A stretch of DNA of 64,000 nucleotides from positions 2,614,001 to 2,678,000 of the forward strand of contig NC_059551.1 of the NCBI RefSeq assembly GCF_905220415.1, in the 5' to 3' direction. A program made the position numbers and the translations under genes. This DNA comes from Colias croceus. Taxonomy: Eukaryota; Arthropoda; Insecta; Lepidoptera; Pieridae. The first letter of the stretch is position 1; each line of letters begins with the position of its first letter. Shown piece by piece: positions 10,309 to 20,485 of this stretch. The notes under the pieces were generated by a model. That model searched no databases and was not told the origin of the DNA. It saw nothing but the letters and a program-made list of their open reading frames with translations.

Positions 10309-11053
10309 TAATGATATAATAAGCACCGTTGCGTTCACAAAATAATTTTACAATAAATAATATTCACGAAATTATCATTTGACTTTTAAATATTATTTAT
10401 CTATCTGGATTTTTTTATTGAAAGATATACAAACATTATGTTCTCAAACTTCTATTGTATTTTCTTTTTTTTCTAATAATAATAATGTTGCGTCTACACC
10501 GCAATTCGAAAATGTGAGTCGTGCAAACTATAAACAGAGTGACGTTGCTTTGCTTAAACGAACCATAAAATATAAGAATATATATTACGCATAAAATTTT
10601 GTTTATTTAATATTAAATATGATGAAATATAAGCCTCTTCTTACATCATCTGTGACCGATTGTTTGATAAGTAAATAGTAATAATAACGTTTTGATATCG
10701 TTCTTATTGTTAAATAAACACTATAAATTAATTAAAGTATTAATAATATAAACCATTTTAAATGTCAGTCTTACAAACAATTACAACAATATTAATCTCG
10801 ATATGATATGTGTAAAGTAAATAAAATTAGTAGCCGCACTTATAATAATTAATAAATTGCAATTTTAATAAATAAATTCCTCTTTTAGAATTTGTTTTAG
10901 TGATTCTATAATAAATCAGCGAGGTTAGACCTTACAAATAATTAAACAAGATATACTCATTACTCCTTAAACTTGTAGTTGTGTAATCATAGATTAATAA
11001 ACTTATTTTTTTTTTTGCTAACTGTCAAATTTTAAAATACATACATCATAATG
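10309..11053. other. AT-rich intergenic DNA
   Basis: No gene, repeat end or RNA gene is recognisable in this stretch. Confidence 0.4.
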
Positions 11054-11055
11054 TA

Positions 11056-11301
11056 CAGTGCCACAAACTTAACTGGCCCGGTGGCAAAAACTGGAACTAC
11101 GTGCCGCCTCTTTGAAATGTCACATTTTCACAGACTTTTCATACGGAATATTTTGTATAAATAAAAAGTAACTTATTAATGTTAATTTACAACATTGGCA
11201 ATGACATTATTTTTACCCTTGCATCCGGGGAAATACTATTTAGCGGCACTTAAATCGACATTAGTGACACCGTCACCGGGTCAGTTAAGTTAGTGGCACT
11301 G
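11056..11301. mobile_element. TA-flanked MITE with 28-bp TIRs
   Basis: The ends CAGTGCCACAAACTTAACTG and, in reverse complement, CAGTGCCACTAACTTAACTG, each followed by a CCCGGTG block, form near-perfect 28-bp inverted repeats. TA lies outside each end (11054-11055 and 11302-11303), as for Tc1/mariner-type elements. The 246-bp length leaves no room for a transposase. Confidence 0.75.
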
Positions 11302-11426
11302 TAACAACTTGAAAAGCTATAAAACCATTTGTCTTTGAAACTATTTCCAAACAGACGGAGCGTACTTCTCCATTTCATATTTATCGTATTAATTGGTTCC
11401 TTTATTATAGTAATATAACATTTGCT

Positions 11427-13158
11427 TCACACAATATGTTTACCGTTTCCATACGTAGCGCACGCGTCTTTATAGTTACTCACGTTAAAAGCAGCGAAAT
11501 AATCATCATGTATAAACCTAACGATATTCTCGATTGGACATAGATATGTATTGAATGTTTTCGTATCATCGCTCGGGTCCACAACTTTCATGTCCACGAT
11601 TTGTCTATTCCTACAAAAACTCAATTTATTCGTCACATCTTCGCCATTATAAACTACGCGGAAGAAGAAATCTTGAGCCACCGCTTTTCTTTTAGTAAAT
11701 TTAAATTCATCCCGTAAATCTTTCTTTCTATACACTTCGAATATCATCCTTGCCGCGTACTGTATATTATAATGCTGGTAATTGTTAAGCCCCAAAGCTA
11801 AGATCAACGCTTGCAAAGTTTTATCATGACCAGAGTACACAACAAATTTGGGCTTATTCTCAGATATCATTCGAATCATATTCTGCACTATATTGTGTAT
11901 CAACCCGTACGCTATTAACAAACTTCGACGCCTATTATTAATATTTTTCACATCTTGTCGATAACTCCACTCTAAGTACGCGAATAGGGACATAATATGG
12001 TCCTTTTTGATACAAAAACTCTCTGTCACATCTGGTGTGGGCTCTTTATATTCTTCGTCGAAATCAGCGTCTATTCTAGCGTCGTTCGGAAAATTGAAAT
12101 CTGCGTCTAAATTTTTCTTAACGATCACAACATCGTCGTAATTGTCTGCGCTGTCTAAGTATCTTTGTTGGTAATAGAGAAGTTTTTCTCTTTCCATTTG
12201 AGCGTCGAAGTCTAACGGTTGTTTTTGTTTATCGAACGGTTTGATAATATCCCGCGCTTTTCTGCCAATCTCGTTGTTGAAATCTAATTGGTTGTTGATG
12301 TAATCGAGTTCCATATTCAAAGTATCGATGTCAACTTCGAGAATGTTCCGAGAGCGGACGCTATCGGATCGAAATTTTCTTTTCCTATTGGTTAGGAATA
12401 ATTTCTTGTTAACTTTTTGTTCAAAACAAGGCATCGGAGCTTCATGGCACATATAAGCTAATAGGGCATCCCGTACTACATCTGCATCTGTGTATTCCTG
12501 GGATTCGAATAAGACCCTTGATAACTTTTTAATCAATTCCTTGATTGCTGGATGTGAATCGAGTCGACTCTTTGCTTGTATGCTAATTCTCCTGAAAATG
12601 AAAAAAACATGTTAAATAATTAAATTCCGGGTAGTTGAAATTAAAAATTTGTCTGTAAGTTGAGAATTAATTTGGCATTTATTAAATAACAACATACATA
12701 TTGCCTTTATATTCGTAAAAATGTTTATTGCGATCGATATTTCATAAGCAAGCAGCAGCTATTGTTGTAAAGTTTGTTTGTATTGTTGAAACAAGCGTGG
12801 GCAGGCGTTTTTGTATCTTTCTGCCTGTATGTGCGTGCGTGTGTTCTTGTATTTGTTCGTAAACGCGTGTATGTAAGGGTGCGTAAGCTTGTCTCGTGTA
12901 CGTGTATGTGTTGTGCGGATTCGTTTTCATGTGTGTGTGTGTGTTTTTTTTTATTATAGAGGGAATAAATACCGTTGAGTATCTCAATTCTAGATCTGTG
13001 ACCTGGTATGTCGGTCTCAATCATGGTGTCATGGTCCATACCGACCAAAACAACCCTCTTTCTCCAGTCCGTATCCCCGCGGGATGGCCGGTTAGGCTTT
13101 ACTTCACGGGGGGACGTATAGCATTGCTGCTCTTCTTCTTATTTAGGTATTACGTCGT

Positions 13159-13219
<61 letters not shown>

Positions 13220-16173
13220 CGCGTGTGTGTGTGCACTCACTTGGCGAGTGCGTGGTGTGCGTTGCAGGCACAATGGCGGAAGCAGAAGGCAACGCTGTGA
13301 GCTTCGCGCGCGTTGGCCGCGTTCCTTGTGGCACCCCACGCGAGCGCCTGTAGCGATTGGAACGTACGACGGTACCGTGTACTGTATGCTAGCCCACCTG
13401 AAACATGGAAATCGAATCAAATATTTCTAAATATTGAAGAAAGAAAGAAAGAAAGAATAAATGTTTATTGCCACAAGTTACATACACTTAACAACTACTT
13501 ACATTCCAAAAAACAATTTAGTACAATGTTAGAAATAGATCCTAGTAATATTATAAATGTGAAAGTTTGTGAGGATGGATGTGTGTGTGTCTTTGTTACT
13601 CTTTCACACAAATACAACTGAACCGATAACAATGAAATTTAGCACACAAATAGAAGGTAACTTGGATTAACATATAGGATAGATTTCATACCGGAAATCC
13701 CATAGGAACGGGAACTATGCGGGTTTTTCTTTGAAAACGCGGGCGAAGCCGCGGGCCGAAAGCTAGTAGTTGTATATAGGAACTAATATTACCTGTATCT
13801 TTTTTTCCAGTTAATTCCATACTTTCCATGCCGAGATATTCACTGTAAGCCTCTCGTAATATGTTCCCTGAAAATTACATAAGTATAATGTAGATTTATA
13901 ATTTTTATTTATTAAAAGTATTTTGTCTAATGAGAAACTCCATACTATCCATACTAATATTATAAATGCGAAAGTAACTCTGTCCGTCTGTCTGTCTGTT
14001 ACTCAATCACGCCTAAACTACTGAACCAATTTTCATGAAATTTGGTATGGAGATATTTTGATACCCGAGAAAGGACATAGGCTACCTTTTATTGCGAAAT
14101 ATGTACCATGGGCGAAGCCGGGGCGGACCACTAGTTTCATATAAATGAACAAAAAATAAATCCTTCCAGCTTTCAAAATTATGCAAAATAAAACATTAAA
14201 AAAAGTGAAACATATCCAAATTGATGTATTTGTATATTACATCTGAAAATCACACTTACCAACAGTTATCATCTGCAAGAGGCCATTCGGCGTGAGCTGA
14301 CCTAACGCACAATGTGTAGTTGCAGTCCGAGGTAGGGAAGGAAAGTTGTGAAATGGCCCTGGACCAGCCACCCACCACGCGCGACCAGACGAACTTGCGT
14401 TCAACACAAACTCTTCATAGCTGGTGGTGATATATTATTGGTATAATAAAAAGTTCATAAAAAAGTAGAATAGAATAGAATTATTGTACAATGTACACAA
14501 AAACAAAATTTACAGAAATATGTAACTTAAAATAAATGTACAATTTGGCGGCCTTATCGCTTAAAAGCGATTTCTTCCAGGCAACCTTGGGATATAGGAA
14601 AAATAAATCAGACAAAAAGTATTTAAAATATCACATTTTTTTAATGAAAATACTTTTAGAATTTTATTTAGATTTTCAAGTAATACACTAAAAATTGTTT
14701 CATTTGCTGGATGCGATCACATTTTTAGAGACAGATTAGATATATCTCCTTTTTAAACACTTCTAATTTACTGTAAAGGCAGTCTGCTGGACATAAAACC
14801 ATTCATCAATTTCAAAGATAAATAATGTTGGTTAAAAAGGAAATAATATGCTTACGCAAACAGGTCAATGTCTTAAACTAAGTTAGAATATATATGTTAC
14901 CGGAAATTTATGAAATCAAGGAATTGTATACAAATCCTAGGAAATGTGTACAATTCCGATACTATTTAGGAAATGATTAAAATATTGTTTAATCCTTCAG
15001 CCCCCGGAATCACAGACACAATAGAAAATCTATTGTGTCGTGGACCAATTAGGCGGCTCGGGGCTCAATGGGTTAAAAAACTATTTAATTCATAGATATC
15101 CTAGGAAATGTGTATTATGTAAGTATACAATAATTTATTTCACACATTTCCGTGCGATTTTAGGAATTACAAACATTTCCTAGGAATTGTATACAATGAC
15201 GGATTACATACATTTCCCTTAACATATACGTTAATCAGCAATCTCAACTGAACCTTTTCAATAAAGGAGATGCAGGCACAGTGTCACATGGTAGTTGATC
15301 ACCCCCCTTCAGATGTGTGAGTGGTCCTCTGTCACCATGCCTGGTAATCACCAGGACTCCTTGTAATAACCATGAATCGGTATCCACTGCAGCTATAAGG
15401 TTAAACATATCATTTTCAGTATATCTATACTAAATAAAAAAACCTGAGTTTTTTGTTTGTTTGAACGCACTAATCACAAGAACTACTGGTCCGACTTGAA
15501 AAATTCTTTCGGCGTTTGATAGCCCATTATTATCGAGGAAGGCTATAGGCTATCATCACGCTAAAACTAACAAAAGAGGAGCCACGCGGGTGAATCCGCG
15601 GAGCGCAGCTAGTCAGAAATAATATTATAGTATTTTTAGTAGTTACATCATAAAACAATATAGTAAATGAGTCTCTGAATACATAAAATACTAATTTTAA
15701 CAACCTGAAATAAAATGAATGGTGATTAATAAATGAGAAGTAGCATGATTAGGTATGAAAATTTGTGTCTGTTACCTACTTAAACAAAGAAACATAGATA
15801 ATAAGAATTATAAATAAAAGTATATGTAGTTATGAATACCTTCTGATCCTCTTACTATAGTTTCATGTGGACTACAAGCTCTAGTATAGGTCTTCTTGTA
15901 TTTAGTATCAATTTTAGATATATACACACTATGATCAACTTTAATTGCAACTGGATCATCACTGACTGTAATATACTTGTAGACAACTGAAAAATAGATC
16001 ATCATCAAGATATTTGCAATATAACGTTTAAAATATACTAAAAATGTTATAATGATATTAATATTACCCGTTATAAGGAAGAAAATCCAAATGCTCATTC
16101 CAATATAGCAGTAAAAAGCTCGATGTTGAAACGAGAACTTCATTTTTGCGAGAAATAGATGATCATTTTGCAA
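11427..16173 (-). CDS. PXYLP1: 2-phosphoxylose phosphatase 1-like protein, histidine acid phosphatase family
   Basis: The model has seven exons: 16068-16173, 15840-15986, 15254-15392, 14260-14420, 13793-13867, 13241-13397 and 11427-12591. All junctions are GT/AG with matching phase, giving 649 residues. An N-terminal hydrophobic segment (residues about 18-36) suggests a type II membrane anchor, as in the Golgi enzyme. The catalytic RHGxR motif is Arg102-His103-Gly-Asp-Arg106 and the second catalytic pair is His517-Asp518 (YSGHDKT). YSTRYRRTFQS in the 13241-13397 exon fits the family core. In vertebrates the enzyme removes a 2-phosphate from xylose in the proteoglycan linker and so permits chain extension. 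The protein is about 170 residues longer than the human one (about 480), mostly through a charged acidic region before the HD motif (residues about 330-450). Either Met1 or Met11 could be the start. Confidence 0.85.
13157..13238. repeat. (TG)n/(CA)n microsatellite adjoining a splice donor
   Basis: An almost pure TG tract with GC interruptions ends at the exon 13241-13397 donor (GTGAGTGCAC on the minus strand). The repeat thus begins a few bases into the PXYLP1 intron. Another TG-rich stretch lies at 12820-12950 in the same intron. Confidence 0.9.
13541..13767 (+). mobile_element. Lep1-like Helitron-type repeat
   Basis: It starts TAGTAATATTATAAATGTG, contains a short GTGTGTGT tract, and ends GCGGGCGAAGCCGCGGGCC, GAAAGCTAGT. 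It lies in a PXYLP1 intron, 25 bases downstream of the exon 13793-13867 donor. Confidence 0.7.
13951..14135 (+). mobile_element. Lep1-like Helitron-type repeat
   Basis: It starts ATACTAATATTATAAATGCG, has a GTCT tract, and ends GGGCGAAGCCGGGGCGGACC then ACTAGT. It lies inside a PXYLP1 intron. Confidence 0.7.
14464..14592 (-). mobile_element. LINE 3'-end fragment
   Basis: It carries GGCGGCCTTATCGCTT, AAAAGCGATTTCTTCCAGGC and AACC. This is the 3'-tail block also found downstream of the reverse transcriptase frame at 61412-62332. Only the tail was retained, as expected for a strongly 5'-truncated insertion. Confidence 0.6.
14989..15075. repeat. Short dispersed palindromic repeat, copy 1
   Basis: The core ACACAATAGA-AAA-TCTATTGTGT is a perfect hairpin, flanked by CAGCCCCCGG and CGGGGCTCAA. 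The outer TTAAYCC-like ends are inverted. A reverse-oriented copy lies at 47279-47358. Confidence 0.65.
15423..15613 (+). mobile_element. Helitron-type repeat, GCTCCGCGG subfamily
   Basis: It starts ATCTATACTAAATAAA and ends GCCACGCGGGTGAATCCGCG, GAGCGCAGCTAGT. It lies in a PXYLP1 intron. Confidence 0.65.
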
Positions 16174-16794
16174 AGGAAAGACATGAATTTTTATGACATT
16201 TTGAAGAATTGGTTAAGCCTCATTGTAGCAGTTATATTTCTACATTTTATTGGTATCTTTATATCACAAAAAGTTATAAATTTGATGAAATTTCAAGGGT
16301 CTACTTTGCTGCAGTAAGTTTATTGATCAACAAATATACGTCAAAGTCACTGTCACAATGACCAATGTGCGATTAACGAACACGGAACACTGGCTACTTT
16401 CAAAACTCTTTGGCACGAAAAAACCGCTCTCCCTATGAATACGCAAATCACAAAGCGAATAGCGAGTGCACCGTTTAGTGTTTACTCATTGTGCTCATTA
16501 ATGATCTTAGCTCATGGTAGATTTTTGCCTCGCATAACGTCCCGTTATTCGTACGATTGTGTACATACACCATAATTTAGCATCATGCATGCCGTCAATG
16601 TCAAAAATACAATGACGATGACGTCTGTGATTGACGTGACGTAAACAAACTGAAAATTGAAATCAAAACAGAAAACTTGTCTCAACTTGTTGTGAATAGC
16701 CGATAGTGAACACTGAACGGTATAAAATTTAATCAATAGTAAATACTAAATAGTTACCTAATTAATACGATAAAAATATTAAATTTATGATATT
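16174..16794. promoter_or_regulatory. Divergent promoter region between PXYLP1-like gene and Ku80
   Basis: Both coding regions start at the edges of this 620-bp interval and point away from each other, so it must hold both promoters and 5' leaders. At 16613-16645 four TGACG motifs occur within 33 bases, including TGACGTCT and TGACGTGACGTAA, resembling CRE/ATF sites. No TATA box was identified. Confidence 0.6.
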
Positions 16795-19219
16795 ATGGCA
16801 CCAACAAAGATAGATCAAGGAACATTAATTATCCTGGACATCGGCAGAAATGTTTCGAAAACGGAGGGAAAAGGCGAAAAGAGTTTTTTTGAAAGTGCAA
16901 GGGAATGCACTGCTCGTATTATTGAACGAAAAATAATCAGCCAAGGAAAAAATTACCTTGGTATTATTTTGTTAGGATCTAAGAAAAGTACCGGTGACTT
17001 TAAATACATAGAAGTATTTTCTGAACTTCAAACACCAACTTGGCAAATGATACGAAATCTCCCAGATCAGGTATAATATTGTTTAATTTAAGTATATATT
17101 TTTTTACCCTTTAATAATGTTCAGTGTGTATTAATTGATAGACTACTTATTATTTATAATCACTCTGAGACTAATCTACATTAATTCCAAGAAGAATATT
17201 TCTTAAAAAGGTATAGGTATTTATATTTTATATTATTGCATGATAAATTATACTTAATAAGGTTTAACCTATCAAAGCATAAACTGTGGTTAATTGACAA
17301 ACAATGTTTAATTTCAGCCGACAAAAGCTAAAGGTAATTGGTTTGATGCAATAATAGTGGCAGCCAATCACTATATGAATGAAGTGAGTGGTGTCAAAAT
17401 AATGAATAAAAAAATTATTCTGATGACAAACTTTGAAGCTGCTTCATATGTTGACAGAGAAGATATAGAGAAGGTATTGAAAAAAAAAATATAAATAAAT
17501 AAATAAAAAAAACATGCAAAATCTTAATTATAGGAATAATCCTTTGCTATATCTAATCTGTTTCAGGTCTTGGTTGGTTTCAAGGAATCAGGATTAGAAA
17601 TTGATGTTTTTGGACCAGATATATATTCAGAGAATAATAAAAATGAAGACCTGGAGTTAGCAAGAGAACTAGTTGAAGGAACTAATGGTACTACCACAAC
17701 TTTTGATTTCATTATGAAATATTTATTATTCCATAAGAAGAAAGTTGTAAACCCAACACCTTGGAATGTAGATCTTAGTATCGGTCCAAATATCAAGATA
17801 CCTGTATCAGCATATATTAGGCTAAAAGACCAACCTGTTGTTAAGAATTGGTTAGCAAGTGTTAGAGACCCAGTAACAAATACAGCCAGTACAACAGAGG
17901 GTATAATGAAAAATAAAATATTTGTCAATTCAGAGAACCAAAGTGTAGTAGAGCACTCTGAAGTAATTAAAGGTTACTGTTATGGTCAAGAAATTATACC
18001 TTTCTCTGAGTGTGATAAAAGTATGCTATATGAATCAGGTGGCAAGTCACTTGCAGTGTATGGTTTCACACAGGAAGACAATATAACATGGCAGTGCTTG
18101 AATGGGGATGGTTTATCATATGTTTTTGGTCAGAAAAATGATAAGAAAGCTCAATATGCCATCAGATGTCTTGCTGAGTGTCTCCATGAGTTGAAACTAG
18201 TGGGTATTGTGAGAAGGGTGTACAATAATGGTAATGCACCCAAAATGTATGCTCTGATGCCTGTTATAGATCCCAACTTTATATGTTTGTCTATGGTTGG
18301 GATCTGTTTCAAGGAAGATATAAAAAGCATAGCTTTCCCACCACTCAATTTGAAGAAGTTTGCTACAACAGATGAACAGGTTGATGCTTTCAAAGAACTA
18401 ATTAAAGCAATGGATTTGACTAAAGCTTATGATGAAGACGAATTTGATGACACTGAAGCATTTCCTATTGCAGAATGTGTAAGCCCTTCAGCACAATATG
18501 TACTTGATTGCATTGCCTTCAGAGCAATGAATCCAGGCAAACCATTACCCCCACCCAGGGATGATATAATGATGTTATTCAAAGTGCCACCATTAATTGA
18601 GAAAAGATCAAGAGATCCATTAGAAAAACTTAAAAATTTATTTGAGTTGAAGAAAGTTGAAGTAAGAACGAGGAAGAAGCAAACTGTTCCTGAAATGGAT
18701 ATTGAAAATGTTGCAAAATCTGATAATAATGAAAATATGGATGATATGCCAAAAATAAACTTAGATGTTTACAATAAACCAAACAAAGTTTATAGGGTTG
18801 GAACAATTGATCCTATAGATGATTTCAACACTTTGAAAACTGAAGGTAAACCTTTACAGGAACTCTACAAAGAAATGGGTGAAGCCATAGAAAATATGAT
18901 TTTTAGCAACTTTGATGGTAATTATGATAATGCCTTCAAAGCGATGCTATATTATAGAACAGAATGTGTTAAATCAGATCCTTCATACTATAATAACTGG
19001 CTGAGAGAGTTTAAAATGGAACTTCATGATCGGAAAAAGAATAATATTCTGAATATGTTTAGTGACCGTAAAGTTGATTTCATTTTGAAAGAAGAAAATG
19101 ATAAAAGTACCTTTGAAAATGCCGATGAAGATAGTCAGTTATATGAGATGGAAACCATGCCAACGCTTACCGAAGTCAGTATTAGTACAGAAGTAAATGA
19201 TATGTTTGATGAGATGTAG
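16795..19219 (+). CDS. Ku80: Ku80, subunit of the Ku DNA end-binding heterodimer
   Basis: The three exons 16795-17070, 17318-17473 and 17567-19219 join in phase 0 with GT/AG ends, giving 694 residues (human Ku80 has 732). The start gives MAPTKIDQGTLIILDIGRNV, the beginning of the Ku N-terminal von Willebrand A-like domain (residues about 8-240). A central Ku beta-barrel/core region follows (PWNVDLSIGPNIKIPVSAY; then YALMPVIDPN, IAFPPL), and then a helical arm. Ku80 with Ku70 rings broken DNA ends and starts non-homologous end joining in the nucleus. The extreme C terminus (residues 684-694, TEVNDMFDEM) is acidic and hydrophobic like the DNA-PKcs-binding tail of vertebrate Ku80. AATAAA at 19328-19333 is a candidate poly(A) signal. 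Confidence 0.93.
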
Positions 19220-19695
19220 ATCTGTTTTTATTTTGTTTAAAACGATTGTTATTTTTGTATTAAAGTTTGTGATATTTATTAGTATGTTTCATTTTATTAT
19301 TTCACCATTGTTGACAAAAATTGTTCCAATAAAAGTAATGCTTTATAAATGCTATTTTCTTTAACATTTGTCATAATTACAACATAATTAGAATTAAAAT
19401 TTGGTTATGTGTATCATCAACATATCCTATTAATTGATAAATCTTTTGATTAGGTATAAGACTTCTATGTATTTTGAATTTCCTGACTCATTTTTTAATT
19501 TTAGTTGAGTCATTGTCTTAAAACATTATACCTATCTAAGAATGATCACATTGTTAGATAACAAAAAAATTACATTTATTTTCAATAAAAGAAATATATA
19601 AGTGTGAGGATTTATTGAATTCCATAATATAATTATTTTCTAATTTAAGTTTGCACATTGTAAATTCATTCAGGCTTATAATATATCAGTAAAAG
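19220..19695. other. Short convergent intergenic region
   Basis: It lies between the 3' ends of Ku80 (plus) and the 179-residue gene (minus). It is AT-rich, with AATAAA on the plus strand at 19328 and TTTATT (AATAAA on minus) near 19609, fitting two facing poly(A) sites. Confidence 0.5.
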
Positions 19696-20235
19696 TTATT
19701 GAACACCACTGTTTGTTACTTTGTTTTGGGAATGTAAGATTTCAAGGAACTCCTGCAGGGATAGATCTTCCTGGCAATCAGTATCAAGATCATGTTCAAG
19801 CTGTGCCTCTAAAGAATTAGCTTCAGGGCTTATTACAATATTTTCGTCGAGAATAACATGATTAAGCCGCGATTTCAAACTCTGTAAGATCTCTTCAAGT
19901 TCCATACACTTATTTCGTATCGATGTACCAAGGTCCGAAGAAGGGTCAATATCTTCAATAGATGTACTTTCGGAAAAGGAATTCGCAGGTGTTCGCGTTT
20001 GAGGAGGCTGAATTATGTTAAACGCATTGCCTAAAGTTCGTGGGGATTGCATCATATTCAGCAAATTCTCTGGAATACTACTGCCATATCTTCCATCAGG
20101 TGAACGAGACTCGGTAAATTCGGCCAATATCTCGTCAATTAAATCTTCGGCATTTTGTCGTGGGTCCACTACTTCTTCTGGGGTCTCGGTACCACCATCA
20201 CCACTTATCATCTTATTATTGGAATCTAATTTCAT
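19696..20235 (-). CDS. Unrecognised acidic 179-residue protein
   Basis: A single open frame runs from ATG (20235-20233) to TAA (19698-19696). The protein is rich in Asp, Glu and Ser, has no signal peptide or membrane segment, and no domain I recognise. Its last third (residues about 105-170, with CMELEEILQSLKSRL and DCQEDLSLQEFLEIL) has spaced leucines and could form amphipathic or coiled-coil helices. The N-terminal part around DLIDEILAEFTE is also helical in character. Its position between two real genes, and its length without stops in AT-rich DNA, favour a real gene. The 3' end faces Ku80. No function is proposed. Confidence 0.7.
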   Translation of the reverse strand: MKLDSNNKMISGDGGTETPEEVVDPRQNAEDLIDEILAEFTESRSPDGRYGSSIPENLLNMMQSPRTLGNAFNIIQPPQTRTPANSFSESTSIEDIDPSSDLGTSIRNKCMELEEILQSLKSRLNHVILDENIVISPEANSLEAQLEHDLDTDCQEDLSLQEFLEILHSQNKVTNSGVQ

Positions 20236-20485
20236 TTTATCTGTTTGTTTTCACAAAATTCTCAATCAGATAAAATAAAACTGTAAATAAATAGCACTGG
20301 CCGTGATAATCAGAAGTCAGATGATTGATGATTAGAATGTTGCCAGTCCAAATAAATATTACAACGAAAAAAAGTTGTGGAAAATAATAATTAAACAAAT
20401 AATATTATTTATATGTTATTTTTAATTCAGGTTTGTTTTTATTATTTTAAACTATATTAAGTACATCTCCAAAAAATATTGAAAT

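Noticed and set aside
12725..13430. Several overlapping frames of 60-134 codons on both strands
   Set aside because: Most are translations of the TG/CA microsatellite and its flanks; only the 13241-13397 part is a supported exon, in another frame.
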